A DNA stretch of 34,088 nucleotides from Vulcanimicrobiota bacterium (GCA_019233415.1 JAFAMK010000203.1:1-34088), one strand, 5' to 3'. Positions 1 through 8,276 are shown, counted from the stretch's first letter. Notes: generated by a model from the letters alone, not told the origin. A program made the numbers and translations.

Positions 1-294
1 ACGAACGATTGCGCTCTGATCGTGGTCGAACAGTTCGAGAAGACGCTCGCGAGCCGGGAGATACACAAGAGCACCCATTGCCTCTGCCGCATCATTTCGG
101 ACAAGGTCATTGGGGTCGAAGAGCAACGGTGCGATCATCGAACCGACATCCATCCCGCTACCGATGCGTCCGAGCTTTTGTACGGACGGCCCTAGAAATC
201 TCGTCGACGAGTCCGGCATCACTTTGGCTTGCGGAAACATGCGCCGTGGAAAGCAACAATGCAAGTGCGCCGATTGCGATACCGGCGACAGCAT
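1..294 (-). pseudogene. Partial HEAT-repeat-like gene, probably frameshifted, running off the left edge
   Basis: Reading leftward from the ATG at 294 (or 240) a frame stays open to the window edge. It contains the helical-repeat pattern LLFDPNDLVRNDAAEAMG followed by RERLLELFDHDQSAIVR, which resembles PBS-lyase/HEAT repeats. A second frame over about 320-158 encodes a signal-peptide-like stretch (IAIGALALLLSTAHVSA) that continues as DAGLVDEISRAV and then stops at 158. Skipping one base near 190 would join the signal peptide to the HEAT-like part smoothly, so I infer one exported HEAT-repeat protein broken by a frameshift or sequencing indel. Neither frame has a good ribosome binding site. Codon use is less GC-rich than in the neighbours. 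It lies where phoU is often found after pstB, but it does not look like PhoU. The function is unknown. Confidence 0.35.
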
Positions 295-321
295 TGGGGC
301 GCCGGCGGTGGACGATGATCG

Positions 322-1110
322 TTAGCCGAACCGGCCCGTGATGTAGTCTTCGGTTCGTTTTTCTTTGGGGTGGGTGAAGATTTGGTTGGTGGGGCCGACT
401 TCGACGATTTCGCCGAGGTGGAAGAAGGCGGTGAAGTCGGAGATGCGGGCGGCTTGCTGCATCGAGTGCGTGACGATGACGACGGTGAACTGTTCCGTCA
501 GCTGGCCGATCAGGTCTTCGATCTTCGAGGTGGCGATCGGGTCGAGCGCGGAGGCCGGCTCGTCCATCAGGATCACTTCGGGGTCGAGCGCGACGGCGCG
601 CGCAATGCACAGGCGCTGCTGCTGGCCGCCCGAGAGGTCGAGCGCGGAGCGCTGCATGCGGTCCTTGACTTCGTCCCAGAGCGCGGCTTGGCGCAGCGCG
701 CGTTCCGCGATCTCGTCGAGCTTCGCCTTGCTGTGCTCGCCGTGGATGCGCGGGCCGTAGACGACGTTCTCGTAGATCGTCTTGGGGAACGGGTTCGGGC
801 GCTGGAAGACCATCCCGATGCGGTGTCGGATGACGACCGGGTCGGCATCGGCGCCGTAGATGTCCTCGCCGTCGAGCAGGATCGTCCCTTCGACGCGCGC
901 GCCGGGCGTGAGGTCGTGCATGCGGTCGAGCGCGCGCAGGAACGTCGACTTGCCGCAGCCCGACGGGCCGATCAGCGCCGTCACGTGCTCGCTCTTCATC
1001 GAGAGCGTCGCCTTCTTGATCGCGTGGAACGACCCGTAGAAGATGTCGACGTCTTTCGCGACGATCTTGTCGGCGGTCGTGGCGCCCGACGACTGCGGCG
1101 TCTCGATCAC
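322..1110 (-). CDS. pstB: Phosphate ABC transporter ATP-binding protein PstB
   Basis: PstB is the cytoplasmic ATPase that powers phosphate uptake through PstC/PstA. The 262-residue product has every ABC motif: Walker A GPSGCGKS, Q-loop FQRPNPFP, signature LSGGQQQR, Walker B VILMDEP, D-loop SALDP and the switch histidine in VTHS. The length is normal for PstB. The GTG at 1110 overlaps the pstA stop as GTGA and is preceded by a GGGAG ribosome binding site, so I chose it over longer readings. It is the last recognisable pst gene of the leftward unit. phoU, which commonly follows pstB, is not in the window. Confidence 0.96.
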   Translation of the reverse strand: MIETPQSSGATTADKIVAKDVDIFYGSFHAIKKATLSMKSEHVTALIGPSGCGKSTFLRALDRMHDLTPGARVEGTILLDGEDIYGADADPVVIRHRIGMVFQRPNPFPKTIYENVVYGPRIHGEHSKAKLDEIAERALRQAALWDEVKDRMQRSALDLSGGQQQRLCIARAVALDPEVILMDEPASALDPIATSKIEDLIGQLTEQFTVVIVTHSMQQAARISDFTAFFHLGEIVEVGPTNQIFTHPKEKRTEDYITGRFG

Positions 1111-2024
1111 GAATATCTCCCGGTGAAGCGTTTGGTCAGCTGGCGACCCAGCACGCGAGCGGACACGTTGAAGAGCAGGACCATGAGCAGCAGAACCAGC
1201 GCCGACCCGTTGCCGATGCGGTCGACGTCGGGGACGATCGACTCGGAGTGGGTGTACCAGAGGTGCACCGCCAGCGTCTCGGCCGGGCGCATCGGATTCA
1301 AATCGTAGGGGTTGTTGAACGGCACGCTGAGCCCGGCGGTGAAGATCAGCGCGGCGGTTTCGCCGAAGATGCGCCCCGCGATCAGGACGACGCCGGTCGT
1401 CATGCGGCCGATCGCGCTCGGCAGGACGACGCGCGTGATCGTCTGCCACTTCGTCCCGCCCAGCCCCATCGACGCTTCGCGCAGCGTGTCGGGAACACTG
1501 GACAATGCTTCCTGCGTCACGCGCATCAGCGCCGGCAAATTCAGCAGCGTCAATGTCAACGCGCCGCCGAGCGCGGTGAACTTCCACTTGAACAGATAGA
1601 CGAACACGAGCAGGCCGAACAGCCCCATCACGACCGACGGAACGGTCGCGAGCGACTCGGCGCTGAACTGCACGACGTTGCGGAAGGTGCCCGGGCGCGC
1701 GTACTCCTGGAGGTACACGCCCGCGGCGACCGCGATCGGGACCGTGAACGCCAGCGTCATCAGCAGGATGTAGAACGAGTTGTAGATCTCGGGCCCGATC
1801 CCGCCGCCGGCCGTCGTCTCCTTCGGCACGCCGAACAGGAACGAGAGCGAGAGCGCCGACCCGCCCAGGTAGATCATGTAGACGATGAACGCCGCGAGCA
1901 TCACGATGATGCTGCACGCCATCGCCCACAGCACCACGGTCGCCACGTTGTCGGTGACCTTGCGGGCGCGGACGCTGCCGGTCGCCTTCACCTTGCCCCG
2001 CGGCGGGACTGCGGTCATCTCCAC
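1107..2024 (-). CDS. pstA: Phosphate ABC transporter permease PstA
   Basis: PstA is an inner-membrane permease subunit of the high-affinity phosphate transporter and pairs with PstC. The product is 305 residues with about six hydrophobic segments, the first at roughly residues 30-60 (VVLWAMACSIIVMLAAFIVY). It carries the cytoplasmic EAA loop that contacts PstB (EALSSVPDTLREASMGLGGT), followed by RIFGETA, typical of the family. I chose the GTG at 2024 because GGAAGAG lies about 8 bases upstream; an ATG at 2018 is the alternative. The gene begins one base after the pstC stop and overlaps pstB by four bases, so the three transporter genes are probably translationally coupled. Confidence 0.95.
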   Translation of the reverse strand: MEMTAVPPRGKVKATGSVRARKVTDNVATVVLWAMACSIIVMLAAFIVYMIYLGGSALSLSFLFGVPKETTAGGGIGPEIYNSFYILLMTLAFTVPIAVAAGVYLQEYARPGTFRNVVQFSAESLATVPSVVMGLFGLLVFVYLFKWKFTALGGALTLTLLNLPALMRVTQEALSSVPDTLREASMGLGGTKWQTITRVVLPSAIGRMTTGVVLIAGRIFGETAALIFTAGLSVPFNNPYDLNPMRPAETLAVHLWYTHSESIVPDVDRIGNGSALVLLLMVLLFNVSARVLGRQLTKRFTGRYS

Positions 2025-2025
2025 G

Positions 2026-2910
2026 TCAGCTTCTCTTCCGCAGCGCGAACCGCACCAGCACGATCAGTACCATCGCGATCAGCAGCAAGAGGAACGCCAT
2101 CGAGAACAGCACGTGTTCGAGCAGCGAGCCTTCGGTGGCGCCCGGCATGTCGGTGACGATCTCGGTCGTCAGCGCGGCGGTCGGCGCGAACAGCCCATTC
2201 GCGAACTGCGCCGAGTTGCCGATTACCATTTGAATCGCCAGCGTCTCGCCGATCGCGCGCGCGATGCCGAGGATCAGAGCGACCGCAAGACCGCTCGAGG
2301 CGCTCGGCAAGAGCACGCGCGTGATCGTCTGCCAGCGCGTCGCACCGAGGGCGAGCGAGCCCTCCTTCAGCGCCCCAGGCAGCGAGCGGAACGCGTCCTC
2401 GCTCAGCGTGATGACGGTCGGCAAAATCATGATGGCGAGGACGATCCCCGCCGCCGCCAGACCAAAACCGCTCGGCGAGCTGGTGTGCGTGCGAATGATC
2501 GGGACCAGCAGGGTGAGCCCGAGCCAGCCGTAGACGACCGACGGGATCCCGACCATGACCTCGATCGCGGGCTTGAGAATCTGCGTCATGCGCAGCGGCG
2601 CGATCTCGGCGAGGAAGACGCCGACCGCGATTCCGAACGGGCCGCCGATCAGGATTGCGCAGAGCGTGACCGCCAGCGTGCCGGCGATGAAGACCGCGGC
2701 GCCCGGCTTGCCGCTGTCGATCGCGAAGTCGGGCGAAAACAGAAACTGCCAGAGCGGGAACTTGTCGACGTAGAACGTCTTCGTCCCCTCGAACGCCAGG
2801 TACCCCAGCAACGCGAGCATTGCCAGGATCACGAATCCGGCGGCGACGCGCAGGCCGAAGACGGCGATGCGCTCGGCGCGGTGCGAACGGCGGGCTTGTA
2901 CGGCGATCAC
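2026..2910 (-). CDS. pstC: Phosphate ABC transporter permease PstC
   Basis: PstC is the second membrane subunit of the phosphate importer. With a GTG start at 2910 it has 294 residues, a normal size. It has a first transmembrane segment (VAAGFVILAMLALLGYLAF), a long periplasmic loop, further membrane spans and the EAA-type loop (EDAFRSLPGALKEGSLALGA), followed by ARAIGETLA, all typical of the PstC/PstA fold. The frame stays open upstream towards pstS, but that stretch lacks family similarity and includes the intercistronic hairpin. The GTG at 2910 has CGGAG about 13 bases upstream, so the start is likely but not certain. Confidence 0.94.
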   Translation of the reverse strand: MIAVQARRSHRAERIAVFGLRVAAGFVILAMLALLGYLAFEGTKTFYVDKFPLWQFLFSPDFAIDSGKPGAAVFIAGTLAVTLCAILIGGPFGIAVGVFLAEIAPLRMTQILKPAIEVMVGIPSVVYGWLGLTLLVPIIRTHTSSPSGFGLAAAGIVLAIMILPTVITLSEDAFRSLPGALKEGSLALGATRWQTITRVLLPSASSGLAVALILGIARAIGETLAIQMVIGNSAQFANGLFAPTAALTTEIVTDMPGATEGSLLEHVLFSMAFLLLLIAMVLIVLVRFALRKRS

Positions 2911-2942
2911 TCGTCGACGGTGCTCCGGAGGAAAGAGCGGAA

Positions 2943-2963
2943 GGGCGACTGCGGCAGCCGCCC
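2943..2963 (-). promoter_or_regulatory. Intercistronic hairpin between pstS and pstC
   Basis: On the transcribed strand the 9-base arms GGGCGGCTG and CAGTCGCCC flank a 3-base loop and pair fully with one G-U wobble. The wobble exists only on the minus strand, the direction of transcription. No U-run follows, so it is less likely to be a strong terminator. A stem that lets pstS mRNA outnumber pstCAB mRNA, by partial termination or protection from 3' decay, would fit the usual need for excess binding protein. This role is inference. Confidence 0.45.
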
Positions 2964-2987
2964 CTCCGATGCCTTCACGCGCAGGTG

Positions 2988-3806
2988 TTAGCGGTCGGTC
3001 TCGTTGACCTTCATGTCGCGGATCAGGATGAAGCCATCCTTGCGCACGAGGTCCGAGTTGCTCTGTACGAAGGCGATGAAGCGCGAGATCTCGCCGGTCG
3101 CCGGGCCGTTCGTGAACATGTGCTCGTACGACCAAACGGGGTACTTACCGGTGATGATGTTGTCGTCGGTCGGCGCGACGCCGTCGACCGAGAGCTCATT
3201 CAGGCCGCCGCCTCGCGTGCCGCTCAGCGCAGCGTACGAGATGGCGCCGGGCGTCTGCTTGACGACACTGACGACCGTTCCGGTCGCGTCCTCGGTGAGC
3301 CCGCTCTCGCTGATCGCGACGCTGCCCATGACCGTCTTCGTGAAGACGGCGCGCGTGCCCGAGCTGCGCGGGCGGTTGATCACGACGATCTTCTGATCGG
3401 CACCGCCGACCTCTTTCCAGTTCGTGACCTTGGCCGAGAAGATGTCCTGGAGCTGCTTCTTGGTGAGGCTCTTCACACCGGTGGCCGGGTGCGTGACGAT
3501 CGCGAAGCCGATGACGGCGACGCGGTTGTCCTTCAGCTCGGGATGGGTCGGCGCTTGGATATCGGAGTCGCCGATGTCGATCGCCTTGGCCGCGACCTGG
3601 TTGATCCCCGTGCCCGAACCGCCGCCGGAGACGCTGATCTTGACGTCGCCGTGAGCCTGCTGATAGGCGGCGGCAGCGTCCTTCACCAGCGGCAGGAGCG
3701 CGGTCGAGCCGGCGATGGTGATGTTCGTGTCCGCGAAGACCGGCGTCGAGCTGGCGACGACCGAGAGCCCGAGGAGAAGAGCCGCGAGCGCAGCGTTCTT
3801 CTTCAC
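2988..3806 (-). CDS. pstS: Phosphate-binding protein PstS
   Basis: PstS is the exported phosphate receptor that feeds the PstCAB transporter. The 272-residue product starts with KK and a hydrophobic signal peptide (ALAALLLGLSVVASSTPVFA), cleaved probably before DTNITIAGS. Phosphate-binding signatures include AGSTALLPL, SGGGSGTGINQV, DIGDSDI and the SSGTRAVF stretch. It lacks an obvious lipobox cysteine, so it is probably soluble in the periplasm or cell wall space, or held in another way. The GTG at 3806 has GGAGG 8 bases upstream and begins right at the signal peptide. Upstream lies the Pho-box-like repeat set, and downstream a hairpin separates it from pstC. Confidence 0.95.
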   Translation of the reverse strand: MKKNAALAALLLGLSVVASSTPVFADTNITIAGSTALLPLVKDAAAAYQQAHGDVKISVSGGGSGTGINQVAAKAIDIGDSDIQAPTHPELKDNRVAVIGFAIVTHPATGVKSLTKKQLQDIFSAKVTNWKEVGGADQKIVVINRPRSSGTRAVFTKTVMGSVAISESGLTEDATGTVVSVVKQTPGAISYAALSGTRGGGLNELSVDGVAPTDDNIITGKYPVWSYEHMFTNGPATGEISRFIAFVQSNSDLVRKDGFILIRDMKVNETDR

Positions 3807-3898
3807 TATGAAAATCCTCCAACAAAAACGCATGACGTGGTAGCCGAGTACGGGAACGGCCGGCCGTGGTGCATCGTCGCAAGCGAAGCGTAACGGCA

Positions 3899-3925
3899 CT
3901 TTAAATTTACCTTAACGTTCCTTAA
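3899..3925 (-). promoter_or_regulatory. Pho-box-like direct repeats in front of pstS
   Basis: Three TTAA cores start at 3901, 3912 and 3922, spaced 11 and 10 bases apart, the helical phasing expected for tandem binding of a PhoB/PhoP-type regulator. Read on the plus strand the units are CTTTAA, CCTTAA and CCTTAA, which recalls the CTTAACCT-type Pho boxes of cyanobacteria. This is the most AT-rich stretch in the region. It overlaps the last codons of phoR, so the pst promoter seems to be embedded in the kinase gene's 3' end. Binding by the adjacent PhoP is inference. Confidence 0.45.
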
Positions 3926-5033
3926 TATCAGGGGAGACGCTGAGTCCCGCCGGCGCAGGGACCCGCATCGTGAAGGTCGAGCCGGTCCCGTAGACCGACT
4001 CTGCGACCAGCGAGCCCCCGTGGGACTCGACCAAGTGCTTGGCGATCGCGAGGCCGAGCCCGGTTCCGCCGTGCTCGCGCGAGCGCGAGCGGTCGACGAC
4101 GTAGAAGCGCTCGAAGACGCGCGGCAGGTCGGCGTACGGAATCCCGGCCCCCGTGTCGCGCACGCGCAGCACCGCGTCGGCGCCCTCGCGGCCGACCTCG
4201 ACGGCGACGTTCCCGCCGGCCGGCGTGTGGCGCAGCGCATTGTCGACCAGGTTCACCAGCACTTGGGTCAGCGCGCCGCGGTCGGCGTCGACCGGAACGG
4301 CGGCCGGCGCGTCCAGCTCCAGCTCGACCCCGAGGCCGTCGGCGCGGTGCGCGAAGGTGTTGACCGTCGACGCCGCCATGTCGCCGAGATCGAACCGCTC
4401 GACGCGCAGCTGCAGGGTCCCCGACTCCGAGCGCGCGAGGTCGAGCAAATCTTCGACGAGCCGGATCATCCGCTCGACTTCGCCCTGAATTTGCGGCAGG
4501 AAGAGCGCGCGCGCCTCGGCATCGTCCTCGGAGATCAGCACCGTCTCGAGCATCAGCTTCATCGCCGAGAGCGGCGTGCGCAGCTCGTGCGAGACGTTGC
4601 CGATGAACTCGCTGCGCATCCGCTCGGCCGCGAGCAGCGCGGTGCGATCGCTGGCGATCGCCATCGCGCCGCTCTCGTACGGCTGCGCGGTCACGCCGAA
4701 GTAGCGCTGGCGCGCGACCGCGCCCAGCACGATGTCGCGCGTGCGCGTCTCGCCGGCGAGCGCGGCCTGCAGCATCCGCTCGAGGTCGACCGACGGGATC
4801 ACCTCGATGATCGCGCGGCCGACCGCGCGCGCACGGTCGACGCCGAACAGCGCCGCCGCCGCCGTGTTGAAGACGCGCACGCGACCGTCGGGCCCGAGCG
4901 TGAACGCGGCGAACGGAAGCCCTTCGACGAGCCGCGCCGCGCGGTCCTGATCTCGCTCGACCGGTTCGGGCGCCGCTGCGTGCATCGCCGCGCTGTCGCG
5001 GTCCGCGGCGCGCAGCGCGGTGTAGGTGAGCAC
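3912..5033 (-). CDS. phoR: Phosphate-regulon sensor histidine kinase PhoR
   Basis: PhoR senses phosphate status via Pst and phosphorylates PhoP. The 373-residue reading has a PAS domain (about 30-125), a HisKA domain with H149 in NVSHELRTPLSAM, and a HATPase domain with N-box NLVDNALRHT, G1 DTGAGIP, F-box FERFYVVD and G2 GGTGLGLAIAKHL. The start is a problem. The first valid start in frame is the GTG at 5033, but the same frame upstream encodes a hydrophobic stretch giving LVSASLGVLAGVVLTYTAL, a convincing membrane anchor, with no start codon before a stop at 5097-5099. A GTG overlapping the phoP stop (5100) lies in another frame and reads MSSGAASDG before stopping. A one-base indel could restore an anchored kinase. 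Confidence 0.88.
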   Translation of the reverse strand: MLTYTALRAADRDSAAMHAAAPEPVERDQDRAARLVEGLPFAAFTLGPDGRVRVFNTAAAALFGVDRARAVGRAIIEVIPSVDLERMLQAALAGETRTRDIVLGAVARQRYFGVTAQPYESGAMAIASDRTALLAAERMRSEFIGNVSHELRTPLSAMKLMLETVLISEDDAEARALFLPQIQGEVERMIRLVEDLLDLARSESGTLQLRVERFDLGDMAASTVNTFAHRADGLGVELELDAPAAVPVDADRGALTQVLVNLVDNALRHTPAGGNVAVEVGREGADAVLRVRDTGAGIPYADLPRVFERFYVVDRSRSREHGGTGLGLAIAKHLVESHGGSLVAESVYGTGSTFTMRVPAPAGLSVSPDIKER

Positions 5034-5092
5034 GACCCCGGCGAGGACGCCGAGCGAGGCCGAGACGAGGTCAGCCGTCGGAGGCGGCCCCG

Positions 5093-5797
5093 CTACTCAC
5101 GGAACATGTAGCCGCGGCTGCGCACCGTGATGATGTGCCGCGGGTTGTTCGGGTCGACTTCGATCTTCTCGCGCAGCCAGCGAATGTGCACGCTGATCGT
5201 CTGGTGCTCGCCCTCGAAGTCGTAGCCCCACACCTTTTCGAGCAGCATCTGGCGGGTGACGATCCGGCCGCGGTTCTCCATCAGCACGTGGAGCAGCCGG
5301 AACTCCTTGGGCGCGAGCTGCACGTCGCGGCCGCGCACGACGAGGCGCTGGCGTGCCGGGTCGATCGTGATCTCGCCGGCGGTGATCGACTCGTCGCGCT
5401 CCTCGGCGTCGACCTCGACACGGCGCAGCCGCGCCTTGATGCGCGCCATGATCTCGCCCAGCGAGAACGGCTTGGTGACGTAGTCGTCGGCGCCGAGCTC
5501 CAGCGCAAGGACCTTGTCGAACTCCTGGTCCTTCGCGGTCAGCATGATGATCGGGACGCTGGAGGTCTTGCGAATCTCCTTGCAGGCCTCGATCCCGTCG
5601 AGCAGCGGCAGCATGATGTCGAGCACGACCAGGTCCGGGTGCTCGGTCTGCGCCAGCGTCACCGCGGTGCGGCCGTCGCCAGCCGTCGTGACGGCGTAGC
5701 CGTTCTTTTCGAGATTGTAGCGCAGCGAGTGAACGATCGCGGCCTCGTCGTCGACGAGGAGGATCTTCTTCTTCGTCGCGACCGCGGCGGTCGTCAT
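5093..5797 (-). CDS. phoP: Phosphate-regulon response regulator PhoP/PhoB family
   Basis: This is an OmpR/PhoB-class transcription factor and the expected partner of the adjacent PhoR. The receiver domain (about 10-125) has acidic pocket DD16-17, phospho-acceptor D60 in VVLDIMLP, T86 and K108 in VTKPF. The winged-helix DNA-binding domain (about 140-234) ends with RSRGYMFRE, typical of the class. The length of 234 residues is normal. The ATG at 5797 overlaps the ppx stop as ATGA, so it is probably translated by coupling from ppx. It likely controls the pst genes through the TTAA repeats near 3900. PhoP and PhoB are equivalent names in this family. Confidence 0.95.
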   Translation of the reverse strand: MTTAAVATKKKILLVDDEAAIVHSLRYNLEKNGYAVTTAGDGRTAVTLAQTEHPDLVVLDIMLPLLDGIEACKEIRKTSSVPIIMLTAKDQEFDKVLALELGADDYVTKPFSLGEIMARIKARLRRVEVDAEERDESITAGEITIDPARQRLVVRGRDVQLAPKEFRLLHVLMENRGRIVTRQMLLEKVWGYDFEGEHQTISVHIRWLREKIEVDPNNPRHIITVRSRGYMFRE

Positions 5798-7359
5798 GAC
5801 GCGTGTACTCCGTCCAGCCTGTCCAGCACGTGCCGCAGGGCGACCCGAACGCCGAAGGTGCGCTCGAAGAGGTCCGCTTTGAGCATCGCCGCGTCGAGTT
5901 CGCCCGAGGCGTCACCGTCGGCCTGCGCGGTCACGACGACCAGGCCGTCCTCGGGGACGGCCGCGACGTCCGTCACGACCCCGAGGTGGCGGACGTCGAG
6001 CCCGTCGGCGATGCGCAGGAGCGAGGCGAGCACGTCGACCCGGCGCCGGTCGCCCGGGCTCAGGGCCGCGTAGTCCGCGTGCGACGGCTTCGGCATCGCC
6101 CGGCGGTAGTAGCGGCAGATCAGCGCGATCAGGTCGCGTTCGTCGTCGCTCCAGCCCTCGAACGGCGTGTTGCGGATCAGGTACGCGGCGTGCTTGTGGT
6201 GCCCGCTCTCCGCGACGAAACGACCGATCCCGTGGAGCATCGCCGCGGCCCAGAGGAGATCGCGGTCGGTCGGGGCGAGCCCGTGCAGGGGCGCGAGGCG
6301 CTCGAACAGCACGAGGGCCAGCCGCGCGACGTGCCGCTGGTGGCCGCCCAGGTGTTCGTAGCGGCGCGCGACCGCCTCGACCGCCTCGACCCGGCGCGCG
6401 CGCGCGTCGCCGAGCCGCTGCGCGAGGGCGCGGTCCCGGTGGGCCAGATCGACGACGACCCCGTCGCGCAGCGCGCGCTCGCAGACGACGATCTCGTCGC
6501 GCCCCAGCAGCCCGAGCGCGCCGATCAGCACTGCGTTGCCGGCGACGATGATGTCGGCGCGGCGCGGGTTCATCCCCGGCATCCGGCGCCGCTCGGCCTC
6601 GCTCAGCAGCAGCATCTGGCGCTGCAGCGACTCGAGCCGCGCGCGCGCGAGCGTGTAGCCGTGCACGCGCTTGAGCGTCAGCCCGCGCTGCGCGGCGTCG
6701 AGCGCGGCGAGCCCCATGATCGTCCCGGAGGTTCCGATCGTGAGGTCGAGCCGGTAGTGCCGCACGCGCTCGGCGAGCGGGCCGAGCACCTCGGTCACGT
6801 ACGCATCGAGGCGCCGCGCCGCGCGCAGCTGATCGGCCTTGCCGCGCAGAAACGCGTCGTACAGCCGCAGGCTGCCGAGCTTCACCGAGTCGACCAGGTA
6901 CGGCCGTTCGCCGTCGGCGACGATCAGTTCCGTCGAGCCGCCGCCGATGTCGACGATGCACGCGACGCGGTCGTAGAGCGGGAAGCCGTTCGCGACACCG
7001 AGGTGGATCAGCCGCGCCTCTTCGTTGCCGTCGAGAATTTCCAGCCGCAGCCCGGTGCGCGCCTCGACCATGGCGCGGAACTCCTCGCCGTTCTCGGTCT
7101 CGCGCACCGCCGACGTGGCGACGGCGCGCATCCGTTCCGCGCCGCGCGCGTGCGCGGCGTCGGCAAAGCGCGCGATCGCGTCGACGCCGCGTTCCATCGC
7201 CTTGCGCGCGAGCCGTCCGCGTTCGAGCGCGTCGTCGCTGCCCAGGCGCACCATCTCGCGCGCCTTGTAGACGACGCGCGAGGTGTCGAATGCCGCGTCC
7301 AGCTCGACCACGATCAGGTGGATCGAGTTCGTACCGACGTCGATCGCACCGAACAGCAT
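5794..7359 (-). CDS. ppx: Exopolyphosphatase / guanosine pentaphosphatase (Ppx/GppA)
   Basis: Ppx/GppA enzymes release phosphate from polyphosphate and can hydrolyse pppGpp. The 521-residue product is the long form. The N-terminal actin-like ATPase-fold domain has the phosphate-1 motif AIDVGTNSIHLIVVE (residues 5-19), a catalytic-glutamate region GNEEAR near 111-116, and phosphate-2 motif DIGGGSTEL (137-145). The C-terminal half is an HD-like helical domain (HQRHVARLAL, then AAMLHGIGRF and HHKHAAYLI). The ATG at 7359 starts exactly at the conserved motif and lies 14 bases after the previous stop. Its overlap with phoP ties polyphosphate turnover to phosphate signalling in one operon. Confidence 0.93.
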   Translation of the reverse strand: MLFGAIDVGTNSIHLIVVELDAAFDTSRVVYKAREMVRLGSDDALERGRLARKAMERGVDAIARFADAAHARGAERMRAVATSAVRETENGEEFRAMVEARTGLRLEILDGNEEARLIHLGVANGFPLYDRVACIVDIGGGSTELIVADGERPYLVDSVKLGSLRLYDAFLRGKADQLRAARRLDAYVTEVLGPLAERVRHYRLDLTIGTSGTIMGLAALDAAQRGLTLKRVHGYTLARARLESLQRQMLLLSEAERRRMPGMNPRRADIIVAGNAVLIGALGLLGRDEIVVCERALRDGVVVDLAHRDRALAQRLGDARARRVEAVEAVARRYEHLGGHQRHVARLALVLFERLAPLHGLAPTDRDLLWAAAMLHGIGRFVAESGHHKHAAYLIRNTPFEGWSDDERDLIALICRYYRRAMPKPSHADYAALSPGDRRRVDVLASLLRIADGLDVRHLGVVTDVAAVPEDGLVVVTAQADGDASGELDAAMLKADLFERTFGVRVALRHVLDRLDGVHAS

Positions 7360-7373
7360 GCGCCCTGCTCCGG

Positions 7374-8276
7374 CTAGGTCGTCTTTTTGCGCACGCGCAC
7401 GCCCGCCGCGCGCTCGTAGAACGTCGCGACCGACGTGTAGTCGTCGCGGCCGTGTCCTTCGCCCGAGGCCGCGGTGTACATTTGGTACGCGAGCGCGCTG
7501 GCCGGCATCGGGACGCCCATCGTGCGCGCGGAGTCGAGCGCCGCGGCGAGGTCCTTGCGCAGCAGGTCGAGCGCGAAGCCCGGCGCGTGCGAGCCGGCGA
7601 GCCAGCTGTTCGGAATCCAGTTCTGCAGCAGGTAGTTCGAACCGGTCGCGCTCGCAATGACCGCGAGAACCGCGTCGACGTCGGCGCCGGCCTTCGCGGC
7701 GAACGTCAGCGCCTCGGCGTTGGCGAGCATCACGCTCGAGATGATGACCTGGTTGACGAGCTTGACGACTTCGCCCATCCCGACGCCGCCGACGTGGTTC
7801 GGCGTCCCCATCGCTTCGAGCACCGGTTTCGCGGCGATGAAGTCGTCGTCGGACGCGCCGACGATGATCGTGAGCGTCCCGCTCTTCGCGCGCGCCGGCC
7901 CGCCGGAAACCGGCGCATCGACGAACCGGAAGCCTCCGGCGCGCAGGCGCTCGTCGAAGCCGCGCGTCGCGACCGGCGAGATCGTCGACATGTCGATGAA
8001 GAGCGTGCCCGGTTTCGCGCCGTGCGCGGCACCGTGCTCGCCGAACAGTGCCTCTTCGACCTGCGGCGCGTCGGGGACGACCGTGATGACGAACGCGCTC
8101 GCGCGCGCGACTCCGGCCGGATCGCCGCCGTCGTGCGCGCCGGCCGCGACGAGCCGTTCGACCGGCGCGCGGTCGCGGTGCGCGCACACGCTCACGGTGC
8201 AGCCGGCCCGCAGCAACGCCGCGGCCATCGGCTCGCCCATCGCGCCGACGCCGATCACCCCGACTTCGTATGCCAT
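7374..8276 (-). CDS. NAD(P)-dependent beta-hydroxyacid dehydrogenase (3-hydroxyisobutyrate / tartronate-semialdehyde reductase type)
   Basis: This soluble oxidoreductase interconverts a beta-hydroxyacid and its semialdehyde; the exact substrate cannot be read from sequence. The 300-residue product has the Rossmann motif GVIGVGAMG (6-14), the substrate-binding signature DAPVSGGPARAKSGTL (120-135) and the catalytic-lysine region with K172 and N175 (VVKLVNQ). The C-terminal helical domain includes DLLRKDL. I chose the ATG at 8276 because the family starts a few residues before the glycine motif; a GTG at 8306 would add ten basic residues. It is the first gene of the leftward phosphate unit, 14 bases from ppx, but a phosphate role is not obvious. 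Confidence 0.88.
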   Translation of the reverse strand: MAYEVGVIGVGAMGEPMAAALLRAGCTVSVCAHRDRAPVERLVAAGAHDGGDPAGVARASAFVITVVPDAPQVEEALFGEHGAAHGAKPGTLFIDMSTISPVATRGFDERLRAGGFRFVDAPVSGGPARAKSGTLTIIVGASDDDFIAAKPVLEAMGTPNHVGGVGMGEVVKLVNQVIISSVMLANAEALTFAAKAGADVDAVLAVIASATGSNYLLQNWIPNSWLAGSHAPGFALDLLRKDLAAALDSARTMGVPMPASALAYQMYTAASGEGHGRDDYTSVATFYERAAGVRVRKKTT

